This document shows, piece by piece, positions 44,574 through 55,516 of a DNA stretch of 64,000 bases (the stretch's first letter is position 1; each line of letters starts with the position of its first letter). Origin of the DNA: Chrysophaeum taylorii (lineage: Eukaryota > Sar > Pelagophyceae > Pelagomonadales > Pelagomonadaceae); NCBI GenBank assembly GCA_029834535.1, contig JAQMWT010000029.1, positions 124,001 to 188,000 of the forward strand, in the 5' to 3' direction. The position numbers and the translations under genes were made by a program. The notes under the pieces were generated by a model. That model did not search any database. It saw nothing but the letters and a program-made list of their open reading frames with translations, and was not told where the DNA came from.

Positions 44574-47525
44574 ATGAGGAAAACGCGGTGCCTGTTCGTC
44601 CCGCGAAGTCGCGCTGCATGTCCGCCGCTTCCTCCAAAAGTCATCGTACGTTCTCTTGTTGTTACTCGCCTCCTGAGCTGTGCACACGCGCAGTTCGCGT
44701 TGGCACGAGTCTACGAGTTTCTGAATGAGAACGACACGGACGGCTTGTTGTATCTTGCCGACGGAAACGCAGAGGCACAGAAAAAGGCGGTGAAGGCAAT
44801 CATGGCAGGGAGCATTTCGAGTCAATTGCAGCAGCCGTCTCATCTCGTGGATTCCCGTGCAATGGCGGCAGCCGTGAAGCAGGTCTTGCTCGTTCACGAA
44901 CCGATAACAGGTTACGGGAACTACGAAAGCTTCCTGAACTCTGAAGAACGTGGCAATTTGAACGCCATATGCGGTGCATTACCGCAGGAGACCGCGCGTG
45001 CCCTACACGAGCTTTGCTATCACCTGCAGCACGTCGCACGACGGGCGAGCGCCAAAAGCGACGACGCGACGGCGAAGCGCCTCCTCGCAGCTATTTTTGC
45101 TCCGGTGATTTTGAGAGCAAGCGAGCGTCACGCGCGTCCCGCGAGCCCCGACGAGACCAAGGAGGCGTCGACCCGCATCAGCACTGTTGCACAGCTAATC
45201 GCGCTTCCGTGGAGGCTTCCTTTTTCACGTCAATCGACGGCAGGACCGCGAGAAACCACCCCTGCAGCTTTGCTCTCTCCAGCGCGGTTTACCGAGGTAT
45301 CGAGCGTGGTGCCGGTTTCGACACCGCTACGGATCCCGCCACGCGATGAAGCCCCCACAAAAAATTGTGCGAACGACGCGCCCGACGTAGCCGCGGACTC
45401 CGCGGGCTCCGCCAAAGACGACAACGTCGGTGCCCTGTCGCCAGACATGTCGCCTATATGCCGCGAGCGTATCCATTTGGACGAAGATCTGTCTCTACGC
45501 TCGCTTAGGGTGAAGTGGAATCCAAAAGCTGCCCCGATCAACGAGGAAGAACTCGCGGAATCATTTCGTTTCGCCGGACCCGTCGTCAAGGTCGTTGTTG
45601 ATTCGAAGCGCTACATGGGTATTGTGCTCTTCCAGAACGCGACGTCTGCGATGCGAGCGTCAGAAGAGTACGCTGGTTTATGGACCACGACTAGACTCAT
45701 AAACGAGGCGTCGTTGCCCGATATTGGCGCTTACGACCAAAAAGTAGTCCATCGCTCGGATCAAGCAGCAAAAGTAGATGATGAAGAAGAAAAGGCGAGT
45801 AAAGAAAGCGCTGCCATGCGACGTAGCTCGCTGCATCGAGCCCGGTTACGGAGAGATACAGGGATTTACGATCGTATCGTCAAAATTACATGGCCGTCGG
45901 GTATTTCCAAGGCCCCAACAGCGAGCGAACTCGAGCGTATCTTCTCACGATTTGGTGAGATCACCAAGTGTGGACTCAGCACCAATGGTCGGTCAGCGCT
46001 GGTCATGTTTGCGTCCAAAGAGTCGACCTGCCGAGCCGAGGCCGACTATATTGGACCTTGGGGTGTGGCGCGTCTGCCTACGGTTGTCGATGCCGCCGTA
46101 GCTGGCGAGGGCGACACGAATTCGAATCAAAGTACGCGTTTTTTTAGCTCACCAGTCATGGACTTTTGTTGCGAGCCTTTGGTTGACGAACCAGAAAAGC
46201 CCGTACCACGCGCATTGCAAGCTGCACCACGGAACGATGACGTGCAACGTCGGGTCCCGGTGAGCGCCAGATGTGTCAAGCTGTCCTGGCCACGACCAAA
46301 TTCAAAAGGTATGGTCATGGAGTGCGAGCCACCTACGATGGATGAAATTAGATCCTTCGTTCAGGCATTGAACGTCAATGTCGTCGACGCAGTAGTTCGT
46401 GCCAACTCGGCGATCTTGTTGTTCGCCTCACCATTTTCTGCGCGCGATGCTGTGGATCGCGTCCGCGCAGAAAGTTCGCACTTCTGCGCATCATTGCTGC
46501 TGCAAGATGACCAGAATGTCACTGACGACAAGCTCAACCCTCCCGTGAAATCAATGGTTCCGACGTCCGCGTCGCCGACTTTGGGCTCGTTGGTGACCCG
46601 AGCCACAACACCAATTCACGACCGCCGCGGTTCAATACCTATAGTCGGCGAGCAGCTTAGTACGTCCTCGAGTTGCACGACTTCGCTTAGCGATGAACAA
46701 GGTTCGCGCGGTTCGCAAGCAGCTGCGTCCTTGGGTGGCTACGGAAGATCGTTTGGACTTTTTGAGCGAATGCACCACTGTGATCGCGTGGCGACTAAAA
46801 GTGCTGTCAAGGACGTGGGCATCCAAGTAATGAGAAGCGATGATGACGAAGAGCTCAAGACATGGCGTGAACGCGCCATCCACGCGGAGGAGGAGCTCAG
46901 ACTGCGCGATTTGAGGAGGAATGATGTGGCACTCGGCGAAGCTGACAAACAAGCCCACCTAGACCTCACCACAACGCCGAAGAGTGCTCAGGATGCTGCT
47001 CCTTGCTTACTGGCTGACGTTGAGAACAGCGTCAAAATCGCCCTTGAGTCAGATACGAGTATGCCAGTCGAAGAGACGAGTCATGACCACGACGTCGAGC
47101 CCGGACCCACGATCAAACTGATGGCAAGTGAAGCTGAGACCAACAAGTTAAGTCATGCCATGCTGGCCGCAAAGAGACATGGCTCGGTACCAGTGGCTTT
47201 CGTGTCAGATGCCGCCAGTCAGTCAGAACGAGTACGCTCCTTAGAAACGAAGCTCGTAGTAAGCCATCTCTCGTTTTGGTTGCCAAGCTCCAGGACGCAG
47301 GATTTGCAGCGCAAATTTGACGCGATTCAACGAACGGAGGCGCATCAGGGGACGGAGAACTCGTGCCGTCACTCTATGATGACCCGAAGATACTCGAGCG
47401 TAGACGAGACCGAAAACCAACGAGACTTGCTTCTCACTGCGTACGCATCCCCACCTGCATCACTAAGGTATGTGTACCCATACTCATTCGAATGTCAGGC
47501 GCGTGTTGCGCAGCCTGATGTATAG
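44574..47525 (+). CDS. RhoGAP-like domain fused to three RRM-like domains
   Basis: Exons 44574-44639 and 44694-47525 (54-nt intron, in frame) give about 965 residues; more 5' exons are likely. Residues 23-165 resemble a RhoGAP domain: ALARVYEFLNENDTDGLLYL, SRAMAAAVKQVLLVHEPITG, LNAICGALPQETARALHELC and DATAKRLLAAIFAPVILRAS. The position of the arginine finger (GIFR in active GAPs) reads GLLY, so catalysis is doubtful. Three RRM-like folds follow: LRSLRVKWNPKAAPINEEEL (45.5 kb), RIVKITWPSG...ELERIFSRFGEITKC (45.9 kb) and RCVKLSWPRPNSKG (46.3 kb). A charged coiled coil lies at 46.8-47.4 kb. This suggests an RNA-binding adaptor with a degenerate GAP module. RRM assignment is by pattern; RNP motifs are weak. 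Confidence 0.72.
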   Translation: MRKTRCLFVPRSRAACPPLPPKVIVRSLVVTRLLSCAHAQFALARVYEFLNENDTDGLLYLADGNAEAQKKAVKAIMAGSISSQLQQPSHLVDSRAMAAAVKQVLLVHEPITGYGNYESFLNSEERGNLNAICGALPQETARALHELCYHLQHVARRASAKSDDATAKRLLAAIFAPVILRASERHARPASPDETKEASTRISTVAQLIALPWRLPFSRQSTAGPRETTPAALLSPARFTEVSSVVPVSTPLRIPPRDEAPTKNCANDAPDVAADSAGSAKDDNVGALSPDMSPICRERIHLDEDLSLRSLRVKWNPKAAPINEEELAESFRFAGPVVKVVVDSKRYMGIVLFQNATSAMRASEEYAGLWTTTRLINEASLPDIGAYDQKVVHRSDQAAKVDDEEEKASKESAAMRRSSLHRARLRRDTGIYDRIVKITWPSGISKAPTASELERIFSRFGEITKCGLSTNGRSALVMFASKESTCRAEADYIGPWGVARLPTVVDAAVAGEGDTNSNQSTRFFSSPVMDFCCEPLVDEPEKPVPRALQAAPRNDDVQRRVPVSARCVKLSWPRPNSKGMVMECEPPTMDEIRSFVQALNVNVVDAVVRANSAILLFASPFSARDAVDRVRAESSHFCASLLLQDDQNVTDDKLNPPVKSMVPTSASPTLGSLVTRATTPIHDRRGSIPIVGEQLSTSSSCTTSLSDEQGSRGSQAAASLGGYGRSFGLFERMHHCDRVATKSAVKDVGIQVMRSDDDEELKTWRERAIHAEEELRLRDLRRNDVALGEADKQAHLDLTTTPKSAQDAAPCLLADVENSVKIALESDTSMPVEETSHDHDVEPGPTIKLMASEAETNKLSHAMLAAKRHGSVPVAFVSDAASQSERVRSLETKLVVSHLSFWLPSSRTQDLQRKFDAIQRTEAHQGTENSCRHSMMTRRYSSVDETENQRDLLLTAYASPPASLRYVYPYSFECQARVAQPDV

Positions 47526-48198
47526 CCACCATCGCGAAAACGAAATCGACCGATGGCATCCAGAAATCAACCAGCGAGCCCGGAATACAAGTGCGTTCAG
47601 ACCTCAACACCCGGATTTGCGAGAATGGTGGAATACTGTCATCATATCAACTTCAAACCACCATGTTCGACCCAGTCCCGCTCCGCTTCCCGATTTCCAC
47701 CGGCCTCCATGAGCAAGAGGTCAAAACTGATGCCTGCGCTGTGCCTTGGGATTCCACAAATGTCGCATTTAGTCCACACGGCCCATCTAGTCTTAGGCGG
47801 CTGTCCTACATAAGCAGCCAAATAATGGTGGCTCTTTGAGCCAGAAGTTGCTTTCCATTATAGTTTTGCGGTCACCCCCTGCTCCTGCTTTGCTTACCAT
47901 CCCGCCTCTCCTTTTACAAGCGAAAATTCGACCACAAATCCACTTTCAGTTTGCGCAAAAAAAAAAAAATCGTTCCGACCCAAACCCGCGTGTCGCCCCG
48001 GCCACACCCGCAGAAACGTCCCGTTGCGCGGTCCGTGAAGGTACAAGTGGTCTTGGGCGACCCGGCAGAGCGACGTGATCCCTTTTTTCGTCCATTGAGG
48101 CTCAAATCTGTCTTCGGTCGCCCGCGGTACGGATAAAATGGCCCGAGATATTACCCCCGGATTTCGACGCGGACTCGGCTCTGAAGTGTGCGGGGTAC
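47526..48198. other. Intergenic
   Basis: No gene seen. A poly-A run lies at 47957-47970. This is the gap between convergent 3' ends. Confidence 0.45.
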
Positions 48199-49031
48199 CT
48201 ACCCTCTCGGACCTATCGCGACACTGTCCAGCGATCTACTACGAATATATTCGGCAATAGAGTCCATGGCGCTGTTGTTGGCGCGCATCAGTTCAGACTG
48301 GGGGATGGAGCGATGGGTTCCGGCAGTCCGCTCGAGCTTCTGGGCGTGGCGCTGGGTTTCGATCGCGAGAAAAATGGGCGATCTCGTCTTTGCCTCCATT
48401 CTCGGCGGCGCGGTAGACGAGCTTGTACTCGCGGGCAGCCCGCGAGTACCGCATGAGACGTGCGCCTTGTTCCTCGAAAAGCGCCTCGACTTCCGCTTGC
48501 TCTGGACGCGCTACGAGCACTTGCCGAGATCCGCGGCGCGCTTCGAGGCGATGAACTCCTCCTTGCGCTTCTTGTTCTGGAGAGGCGGGCTCAGTGAGCT
48601 CTCTCCGACGGCACAACGAGCGCCCCGTTTCGGTCCCACAAAGGCCCGCGCGCCCTTGGGCTTCATCAGCGGCGGCGACGACGCGGCCGCCAACTTCGGC
48701 GGCGTCTTGGCCGTCTCCTCTGAGGCGATCGGCGCGTCTGCAGGCTTTCGCTTGTACGCCCGCGGCTCGGGCTCCCGCCGAAAGTCGTCCCTCGTTACAG
48801 CGGCCGCCTCAGCTGTGTCGTACAGCGTCGAGCTCCAAACCCTCTTCGCCTTGCCTTCCCCCACCCTCTTCTCGTACTTGTCAATGATGACGAAGAACTT
48901 GCCTGCGCGGCCTGGGTGTTGATCATCGCTGAACACCGCTCGATCCCTAGGATCGGGGGCCCGTTTCCGGGGGGCTCATACAAACCGCGCAGGAGCGTGC
49001 GCTTGAATATGTATTCTCCTCCCAAAGCCAT
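48199..49031 (-). CDS. Small basic protein, multi-exon, unrecognised (tentative)
   Basis: Three coding-looking pieces line up on the minus strand. First, MALGGEYIFKRTLLR from the ATG at 49031. Second, GKFFVIIDKYEKRVGEGKAK and a Lys/Ala/Pro-rich stretch ending KKRKEEFIASKRAADL. Third, MEAKTRSPIFLAIETQRHAQ and NNSAMDSIAEYIRSRSLDSV to a TAG at 48199. A GGTTTG donor near 48990 and the CGCAG before GKFFV join the first two in frame. A GTGCTC donor near 48522 and a CCGAG acceptor near 48403 join the last two, but the skipped part also looks coding (EVEALFEEQGARLMRYSRAA), so the structure is unsure. No family recognised. Confidence 0.38.
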
Positions 49032-49614
49032 CACAGCGTGCAAGAGCGACGCAAGTATCGCGATCAGATTGATTCAAATCGATTTTGCTATGTTCGTCGC
49101 GAGCCGACACACATTGAACTTCCCGCTTATGCTATCCGTTTAGTGTCGAACATACTAAAAAACTGAGCTGGCGACGACGACGGTTTGCCGAAGAGCTTTA
49201 TGGTGACCGCAGCTAGAAATCGCAAATGCACTCCCCCCGGGTGGCTCTTGGCGCCGATCGACGCCTCGTTCGACCCTCTCGCCGGCTGAGTGTGGGGCTG
49301 CGGGGGGCGGTAAATGTTGGCCCGGCCATCGCGGGCTTATCCTCGAATTCGCTTGTAGTAGTCGCCCTTTGAAAACCTTCTGGGTTCCTGCTGCCTCCCA
49401 CTCCTCCGTGCTGTCTCCCACCCGCCTTTTCGGCAGTCGCCTTCAAAAAGCTGCTGACCCGGTACTTTCAACTAGGGCAACAAAAGCCAACTCTTTTGAA
49501 CAACGGCTCTCGCATTGGCGCGGAGCTTCGCACCTCCTGGCAACATCGCAACACGGTCTTCGCATTTGCCACACTTCAATCCAGGCTAAAAGAGCCAGAA
49601 TGATGAGCGCAAGG

Positions 49615-49760
<146 letters not shown>

Positions 49761-50747
49761 CCACAGATGACGGCGAAGAAGAAGCAAAGAAGCGCAAAGA
49801 GGACGGCAGAAGCAGGCCACCAATAGAGGGGGGGGGGGGAGGAACAGAGGGGAGGGCGGCAATGATCGAAGCAGGAATAGTGCAAATAGAAAGAGAATAG
49901 AGCGCAAAACGGAGAGGCTGGAGGTGATGTCTTTTAATGTTGTGGTTGTACCCACAAAACCTCGCGTGGTCCCTGCTGACGCTGCCGGAACGACCCTTCG
50001 TGCATCTACCAATACCTAATGATTTTTTTTCTATCAGCTCCAGTACGCGCTCACTGCCCAAATCGAGTCCGCACAACAAAGCACTAGCGCTTCACTCGAA
50101 AAGCTCCAAATCGCGGATCTACGCCGCGCCGCTTTCTTTGCTTCGGATCGTTGCAGCACAAACCTGATCTCATACATGTCCGATCTTATGCGTCCCTAAA
50201 CACTCTCTTGCGGTGGCGCCCGAAGAGTGTACGCGCGCCGTTTGCAACTATTTTGGGCCCCTAACCAGCCCACGCCGGTCTTGTTGTTGTACAGGTCAAC
50301 GATCTCTCGTCACCCAACGTGAGTGATCCCAATCGGTACACACTTTTGTGCATCATCGGCCTTGTCACCCTCAACTCCAATCGCGCTAACCCAATGGCTC
50401 GATCCAGCGCTTGTTGCAATAAGTGACATTCTTGTGAAAGCTCTCAACCCCAATCGTCTCGAATCCATTCTTGAGGTGACTCTCCGCCCTCTCGATCGCC
50501 AATAGTCACCGCAGTCACATCCACAGTTGATCGGAAAATGCAAGGTCCCTAACTTTCTCTACACGCACCCGATTCGCAAAGCACGCTGTATTGCGAATCT
50601 CAAGACCCGCGCTTGCTCCCCTCACAACTACCATACGGTTCAGCTCAAGGAATGCCGCGCTGTCGATATCCCCGCGCGCCCCGTTGCGCCTCAATACGCT
50701 CGTCCTACCCAAGACCTGGACAATCATGATGCCCACCTTGACAGTAA

Positions 50748-50812
50748 GCCCGGAAGTAGCGGAGATTACATGGGAAATCAGGCTAATCCGGAGAACCCCC
50801 CCCCCCCCTTTT
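50748..50812 (+). repeat. Dispersed repeat family 1, copy B
   Basis: GGAGATTACATGGGAAATCA, then GGCTAATCCGGAGAA and a poly-C run, matches the 20681-20745 copy at most positions; a third, more diverged copy is at 54951-55018. Confidence 0.6.
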
Positions 50813-51336
50813 TACCGCTTGAGCTCTCCGGCGCCAATTGCGGAAATAAAGGCGCCCCTGGACCCGTTAAACTCCAGGACTACGGCGGCTGTCAAGGCGT
50901 TATTGTTGGCAATTTGGTGTTTGTAGCTACGTTCTTCTTGGCCTCGGCCCTTTCATTGCCCAGCGCATAACCGACCACAAATGGCGACGGCTGGATGCAC
51001 GCAACGTCGCCGATGCAAACTCTTCGACAGTGCTGATCCTCCTCCGCGCTCCCTCGAGCTGTCCTCGATGAGTGGTTTGCGACGCGTACATGGAGAGGTC
51101 CGAAGTTAGTTAGTTAGTTACATGCAGAGAGTCGATCCTGTACGGACTTGCTCGATTATCCGCGAACTGGTGATGGGCGCTGAGCCATTGATTGGCGCCT
51201 CAACATCACCGCAGCACTCTTATTCTGCCTTCTTCTTCTCTTTCCGTGTTTCCCCTTCCTCGCTTTGTCTCATCTCTTTGACTCTATCCTTCGTATCTTC
51301 ACTCATCTGCGTCTACGTCGTAGCCGTCGAGAACTT

Positions 51337-51415
51337 TCCTGCAGGCCACATATATCTTCCTTACCCAGTGTAGGCCTTCTTTTCTCTCCTGCTTCGTCAT
51401 ATTCCTAGATCGCTG
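51337..51415 (+). repeat. Dispersed repeat family 2, copy A
   Basis: GCAGGCCACATATATCTTCC, then CCCAGTGTAGGCCTTC and TCCTGCTTCGTCATATTCCT, recurs in diverged form at 54503-54575 and 54710-54785. Confidence 0.55.
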
Positions 51416-51607
51416 TAACAGAATTCCTATATATGGCGTGAATGTACAGGAATGCATCCGGAAAGGCCGTCCCATATTCTTTCCTCTTACACATATTATA
51501 CCTCCTTACAACTTGTAGGAGAATCTATCTTACTGTCGAGTTCGGTTACAGTTTCTCACACGCTTACGCTTACCATTACCATTCTTAGCGCCCGCGCGCT
51601 CGGCAAG

Positions 51608-52294
51608 ATGTCAAAGGCGCCTGACGAGTTGATGACCGATGTGCGTCTTAATCATATCAGACGAGCGGCATGAAATTCGCAGTTCCTGAGTGCAATCACT
51701 GAGAATGAATACGAGCTGGCGCTCACGATCTTGGAGAAAGGTGCAGAATTTTCGCTATGTTCCTTGTACATCGGCGATGGCAATTTGACAATGCGTCGCG
51801 CAGTCTTGATTCATGAACCAGACAACTTGATGATGCTAGAGTATCGACAAGTGCTTCAGCGGGCACTGAAGCTGCAAGACGGTTAGTCATACGGCGTTTT
51901 GGCTCCACGCAATTTTATTTCGCGATCTAGATCAAGACTTATGTGCGGACGACGGAGACAGCGACGAGGAGGACGGGGAGGACGAGGATGACGATGACCA
52001 GGAAGAGACTGAAGACGGCGATTTAAGCGAAGATTACGAGGAAGATAGCGAACCAGAGATCACCGCGGAAGAAATGCAACGTGACTTGGACCAATTTGGT
52101 TTGAACGGCACGAAGCAGGTATTTAGGGATGCTCTCGAAACACGTTGGCTTAGATAAAGTCGACGCAGGAAATGATAAGCAACCTTCGATGGATAGCGCA
52201 AAACAGCGTGAACGGAGCATCGGAGACAACACGTTTAAGTGACAACGGCATCAACGATACCAGATCAGCAAACAAGCTGAGTTGGTGCAAATGA
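51608..52294 (+). CDS. ERICH2-like glutamate-rich protein, five exons
   Basis: Exons 51608-51640, 51683-51740, 51804-51881, 51931-52118 and 52154-52294 join across introns of 42, 63, 49 and 35 nt into 165 residues, with the frame kept at each. The spliced start reads MSKAPDELMTD-FLSAITEN with EYELALTILEK-VLIHEPDN and LMMLEYRQVL. From memory this parallels the core of vertebrate ERICH2 (an APxExMxxFLxA...YxLAxxL...ILIYEPENPxAxEF pattern). A long Glu/Asp tract follows (GDSDEEDGEDEDDDDQEETE), as in that family. The fold is probably a short TPR-like hairpin. Function is unknown; the vertebrate gene is testis-rich, so a ciliary link is possible. No single exon is long enough to be obvious without splicing. 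Confidence 0.72.
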
Positions 52295-52487
52295 AGAGAA
52301 GACTTCGTCTAGACTGCTGTTGGTCATCAGCCTCGAAGCCACAGCATAATATTCTGCGGCGGAGAGAGCTCGCATGTCCAGTCCATTTCTCATTTTTGGC
52401 GAGCTAGAACAAAGAGTCCCCTTTATTCTTCGACTCCTCGCGCCCCCCTGAGATATATCACGTCCGCACCCTTATAAATTTGCACGG
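52295..52487. other. Short gap between convergent genes
   Basis: 193 bp between the stop of the ERICH2-like gene and the stop of the leftward gene. Nothing else seen. Confidence 0.5.
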
Positions 52488-53870
52488 TTAGTGAGGTGGT
52501 GGCGTAAAAGGAGTCCTGCACATCTCATCTCCGGGAGCGTCATCGGGGTCTTCCTCGTCCGTTTCGAGAGTATATGGGTGGAGCGAGACTGGCGACTTGC
52601 TGTAATAAAGAGGCACATCGAACGTCACCTTCTGCGGCCCACCTTGGGCACTGGACAGCTCAATTTTTAACACGCCGGCGCATTCAATGTCCAGGCTGGC
52701 AGCGGGTGTGACTCTGAGGTCAATAGTCCGATGCAAACCCGCGGCGAAGGGCTGGGGATTAAAGGAGGCGCTCACAGACGACGCAATATTTCCACACTTG
52801 CTGAAGCCTGTCACAACGAGCATTGTTTTCGACTCGTTGATTATCTCGAGCCGCAAGCGGTACCTTCTGTCCCTGCGGAGGCACCGTAAATCGAAGCCAG
52901 GCTCGTTAAGCGGCACCCAATACTGCGCCGACTTCGAGACACAATACTCTTTGAGATGAGCGGTCATGTTCTCGTTGAATTGGGCTAACATGACTTGCTG
53001 CGGGAGTGCCAAACAGTTGGATTCGGCCGTGGTCACGAGTTCCGCCCAGCGAGGCTGGTTGTGTACCTGCGCGAGCTGCGATGCAGTAAAGTCGGTCGAG
53101 TCGTTCGATTTGACATTCTTTCGTTTCAAAAACCCCCTGGCTTCATCGATCGTGGCGCGCGATGTGGTTCGACCCGGTTCAAACACTGACCTGGAGTAGA
53201 GCCGGCCTTGCGTTTCGCGCCCTTTGGTACGAATGACATGTCGAACGTGCGCGGCATTGGAGAGTTGCAGAAACTCGGCGAGCTTCTTCACGGCCAGAGG
53301 AGGATTTCCCATCGCCGGCTCCGCGTAAGCTACCAGCGCAATTCGCACGAGCATTTTTAGAAACTCGTCGATGTCGAGGCCAACATCGCGCAACTGCCCG
53401 CGAACCATGTCCGTATGTCGAAAGTGATTCGAACTGCGATTGTGCTCCGCGAGGCACACTTTCCAAATAAACTCGATGTTTTGTTTCGAGACGAGGCCAG
53501 GGACGATGCCAAAATCGCGGCAGAACAGGAGTAACTCGTAGTAACTGATGCGTTGGTTGCAGTTCATGATCTCTTCGTACGTGAGTCCGCGCTGTGCGAG
53601 CTGGGCCGCTGGACTCTGAAGTTTGTTGTAAAACCCAAAGATCATCGCGATCGCGCCTGCCGACTCCCGTGGCGAGGACTTGATGTCTTTTGCATTTCTC
53701 AGGCACACCAAGTTCAAAGCAAGCGGGTGGGAAACTACAAAACTCCCATCGACGCTCATCTCGCCCGTGTCCAGTAACCGATTTCGCGCCTCCTCAAAAG
53801 CTTTTCTCGTTTTCGAGGCGGATGGAGGATGCTGCAACGCTCCGCGCATCACGTCGGAAAGAGACTCCAT
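52488..53870 (-). CDS. Helical (EF-hand-like?) protein with C-terminal Ig-like fold, unknown
   Basis: A single exon of 460 residues from the ATG at 53870. The N-terminal 200 residues are helical (NQRISYYELLLFCRDFGIVP, QNIEFIWKVCLAEHN, LDIDEFLKMLVRIALVAYAE) with an EF-hand-like spacing but no complete calcium loop. The last 150 residues look beta-rich (LRRDRRYRLRLEIINESKTM then LVVTGFSKCG, RTIDLRVTPAASLDIECAGV then LKIELSS), similar in character to ASH/MSP-type Ig domains of flagellar proteins. It ends in an acidic tail. I do not recognise the family; the flagellar idea comes only from this architecture and the nearby ERICH2-like gene. Confidence 0.7.
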   Translation of the reverse strand: MESLSDVMRGALQHPPSASKTRKAFEEARNRLLDTGEMSVDGSFVVSHPLALNLVCLRNAKDIKSSPRESAGAIAMIFGFYNKLQSPAAQLAQRGLTYEEIMNCNQRISYYELLLFCRDFGIVPGLVSKQNIEFIWKVCLAEHNRSSNHFRHTDMVRGQLRDVGLDIDEFLKMLVRIALVAYAEPAMGNPPLAVKKLAEFLQLSNAAHVRHVIRTKGRETQGRLYSRSVFEPGRTTSRATIDEARGFLKRKNVKSNDSTDFTASQLAQVHNQPRWAELVTTAESNCLALPQQVMLAQFNENMTAHLKEYCVSKSAQYWVPLNEPGFDLRCLRRDRRYRLRLEIINESKTMLVVTGFSKCGNIASSVSASFNPQPFAAGLHRTIDLRVTPAASLDIECAGVLKIELSSAQGGPQKVTFDVPLYYSKSPVSLHPYTLETDEEDPDDAPGDEMCRTPFTPPPH

Positions 53871-53939
53871 TATTCGACGTGTCGGTTACACAGAAGTGAC
53901 GTCATCATGTCCTTTAGGATTCTCGGTTGAAGAAGAAAT

Positions 53940-54036
53940 AGGGTTTTTTAGTAAGTCGACTGCTCGGAGGGGGGGGTGGGGCGGACGTGTGGAGACGTGA
54001 ATAGGGTGGTTAATTAAAGGTCGACTGTAAAGATGT
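53940..54036 (+). repeat. Two more GTCGACTG motif copies
   Basis: GGGTTTTTTAGTAAGTCGAC then TGCTCGGAGGGGGG at 53941-53975, and AGGGTGGTTAATTAAAGGTC then GACTGTAAAG at 54003-54032. These lie just upstream of the leftward gene that starts at 53870. Confidence 0.5.
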
Positions 54037-54502
54037 GGAGAGCGCAGTGCGGAACGCAAAGGTCCAACTGGAGTGGCGATGCGCGAGTGGCGACACCCGA
54101 ACACGAGTGGTGACCCGAGTGGCGACGTCGCAGACCGAGTAGTAAAACTAGTGCTTGGCCGGCCACCATTAGAAACGAGCCAGCTTGGCTAAGGACGGAT
54201 ACGCCTGTTACGTAGCCATAGCCTGGATACATCGGGGTGCTCTGGTGCCAGCACACCGGTTGCGAGGACCAAGGTGGTTATTTTGCCCGTCGTCACCCAT
54301 CGGGGAGCAGATTGGAGTGGCAAAGGCGCAGCGGCGACCGCCTTTGGGAGCCGCCGAAGCGGCTGTGGAGTGGCGATTTCGCCCGCCCTGGCTTTTCGTT
54401 CCACACTGGGAGAGCAAGGTTGAGCACGCAGGGTGTTTCATGGTTCAAAAAGAAAGGGTGTCCATCGTGCATCCTCGCCTATGTCTTCGCCGTCATTGAT
54501 TT

Positions 54503-54785
54503 GTCTGCTGGCCACATAGACCCTCCTTTGACCAGCGTAGTTCCTCCTCTCCTCAACTTCGTCACATTCCTGGAAGCCCACTTAAACACACGAAACAAAG
54601 GAAAGGGTGCAGAATGCGAGCGAACAATCATATGGGTGATCGTTGTATCCACGTTCTGCGCCCTCATTCATTTGAGTCAACGTCCTCGCTGGCGTAGACT
54701 CTCCCGCCGTCCACGTAGGTCCTCCTTTGCCCAGTGTAGGTCTCTCTCTTGTTTCCTGCTTGCTTCGTCACATAACCAGAACCCC
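54503..54785 (+). repeat. Dispersed repeat family 2, copies B and C in tandem
   Basis: Two units about 200 bp apart: GCTGGCCACATAGACCCTCC then CAACTTCGTCACATTCCTGG, and GTAGGTCCTCCTTTGCCCAG then CTGCTTGCTTCGTCACAT. Both resemble copy A at 51337-51415. Confidence 0.5.
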
Positions 54786-54950
54786 CTTGAAATGAAAATG
54801 GCGGTCGATGGGAAAACCTGGGAAGAAAGACTCGGAGTATACGTCAAGAAGCGAAACAAGCCTGTCTGAGAGCAGAAGGAATAGGTAGATGGAACGTGAT
54901 GCTGCAGCACGAAGCGAAACAAGTGTCTATTTGCACTGTGACAGTACACC

Positions 54951-55018
54951 ACTAAGTAGCGAAAGTGAGAAGGGCAAACAGGCAGATCCGGAGAAGCTAC
55001 CTATCTTTTTATTGCTAC
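54951..55018 (+). repeat. Dispersed repeat family 1, copy C
   Basis: AAGTAGCGAAAGTGAGAAGG then GCAAACAGGCAGATCCGGAGAA is the most diverged of the three copies (see 20681 and 50748). Confidence 0.5.
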
Positions 55019-55516
55019 AGGCACGAAACATAAAATGACTATATGGATGCACAAAAAAGCACCGAGCGTCAACGAAAGGGACGTACAAAAATATGCCGTA
55101 GGCAAGCAACACGGATCGGGAATACACTGAAGGCCACAAGAATTTTTAGTTCCAATCTATGTCAAAGCGTTCTTTAGGCGGGTTTGACAATATTTCGTCG
55201 AAACTCTAACTACTTATGCCCAGTACCTGGCCAATTCTCGTCAACGAAATAGAGGTCTAGCGAGCTCTGCTTCAAGAAAAGTCGTTGTCGCTGGACGCCT
55301 TACTCATGTAGCGGTTCACTATCTTGTTCGTCGTGACCGCACCAACCGACACTATCCCGTCTGTGTTGGGCGCACCTCGATACTACTCAGCTACTTTTAT
55401 CGCATGCCACCTTTCATGTTTCTCATCTTCCTTCTTTCCTACCTACCAGTCACCGAGTCGGCCATTCACATCAATCAGGCAGCAATCGAGTCTCCAAGCA
55501 AACTGGACTTTGACCT

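Larger units (their letters stand above)
53871..55516. other. Repeat-rich intergenic region, no supported gene
   Basis: Holds two GTCGACTG motif copies (53940-53975, 54003-54036), short GAGTGGCGAC repeats (54070-54130), family 2 repeat copies and a family 1 copy. A 210-residue frame at 54237-54869 runs through these repeats and lacks domain features, so it is not called. Confidence 0.45.

Noticed and set aside
54237-54869. 210-residue plus-strand frame
   Set aside because: Runs through dispersed repeat copies; no domain, and conservation between copies is at DNA rather than protein level.
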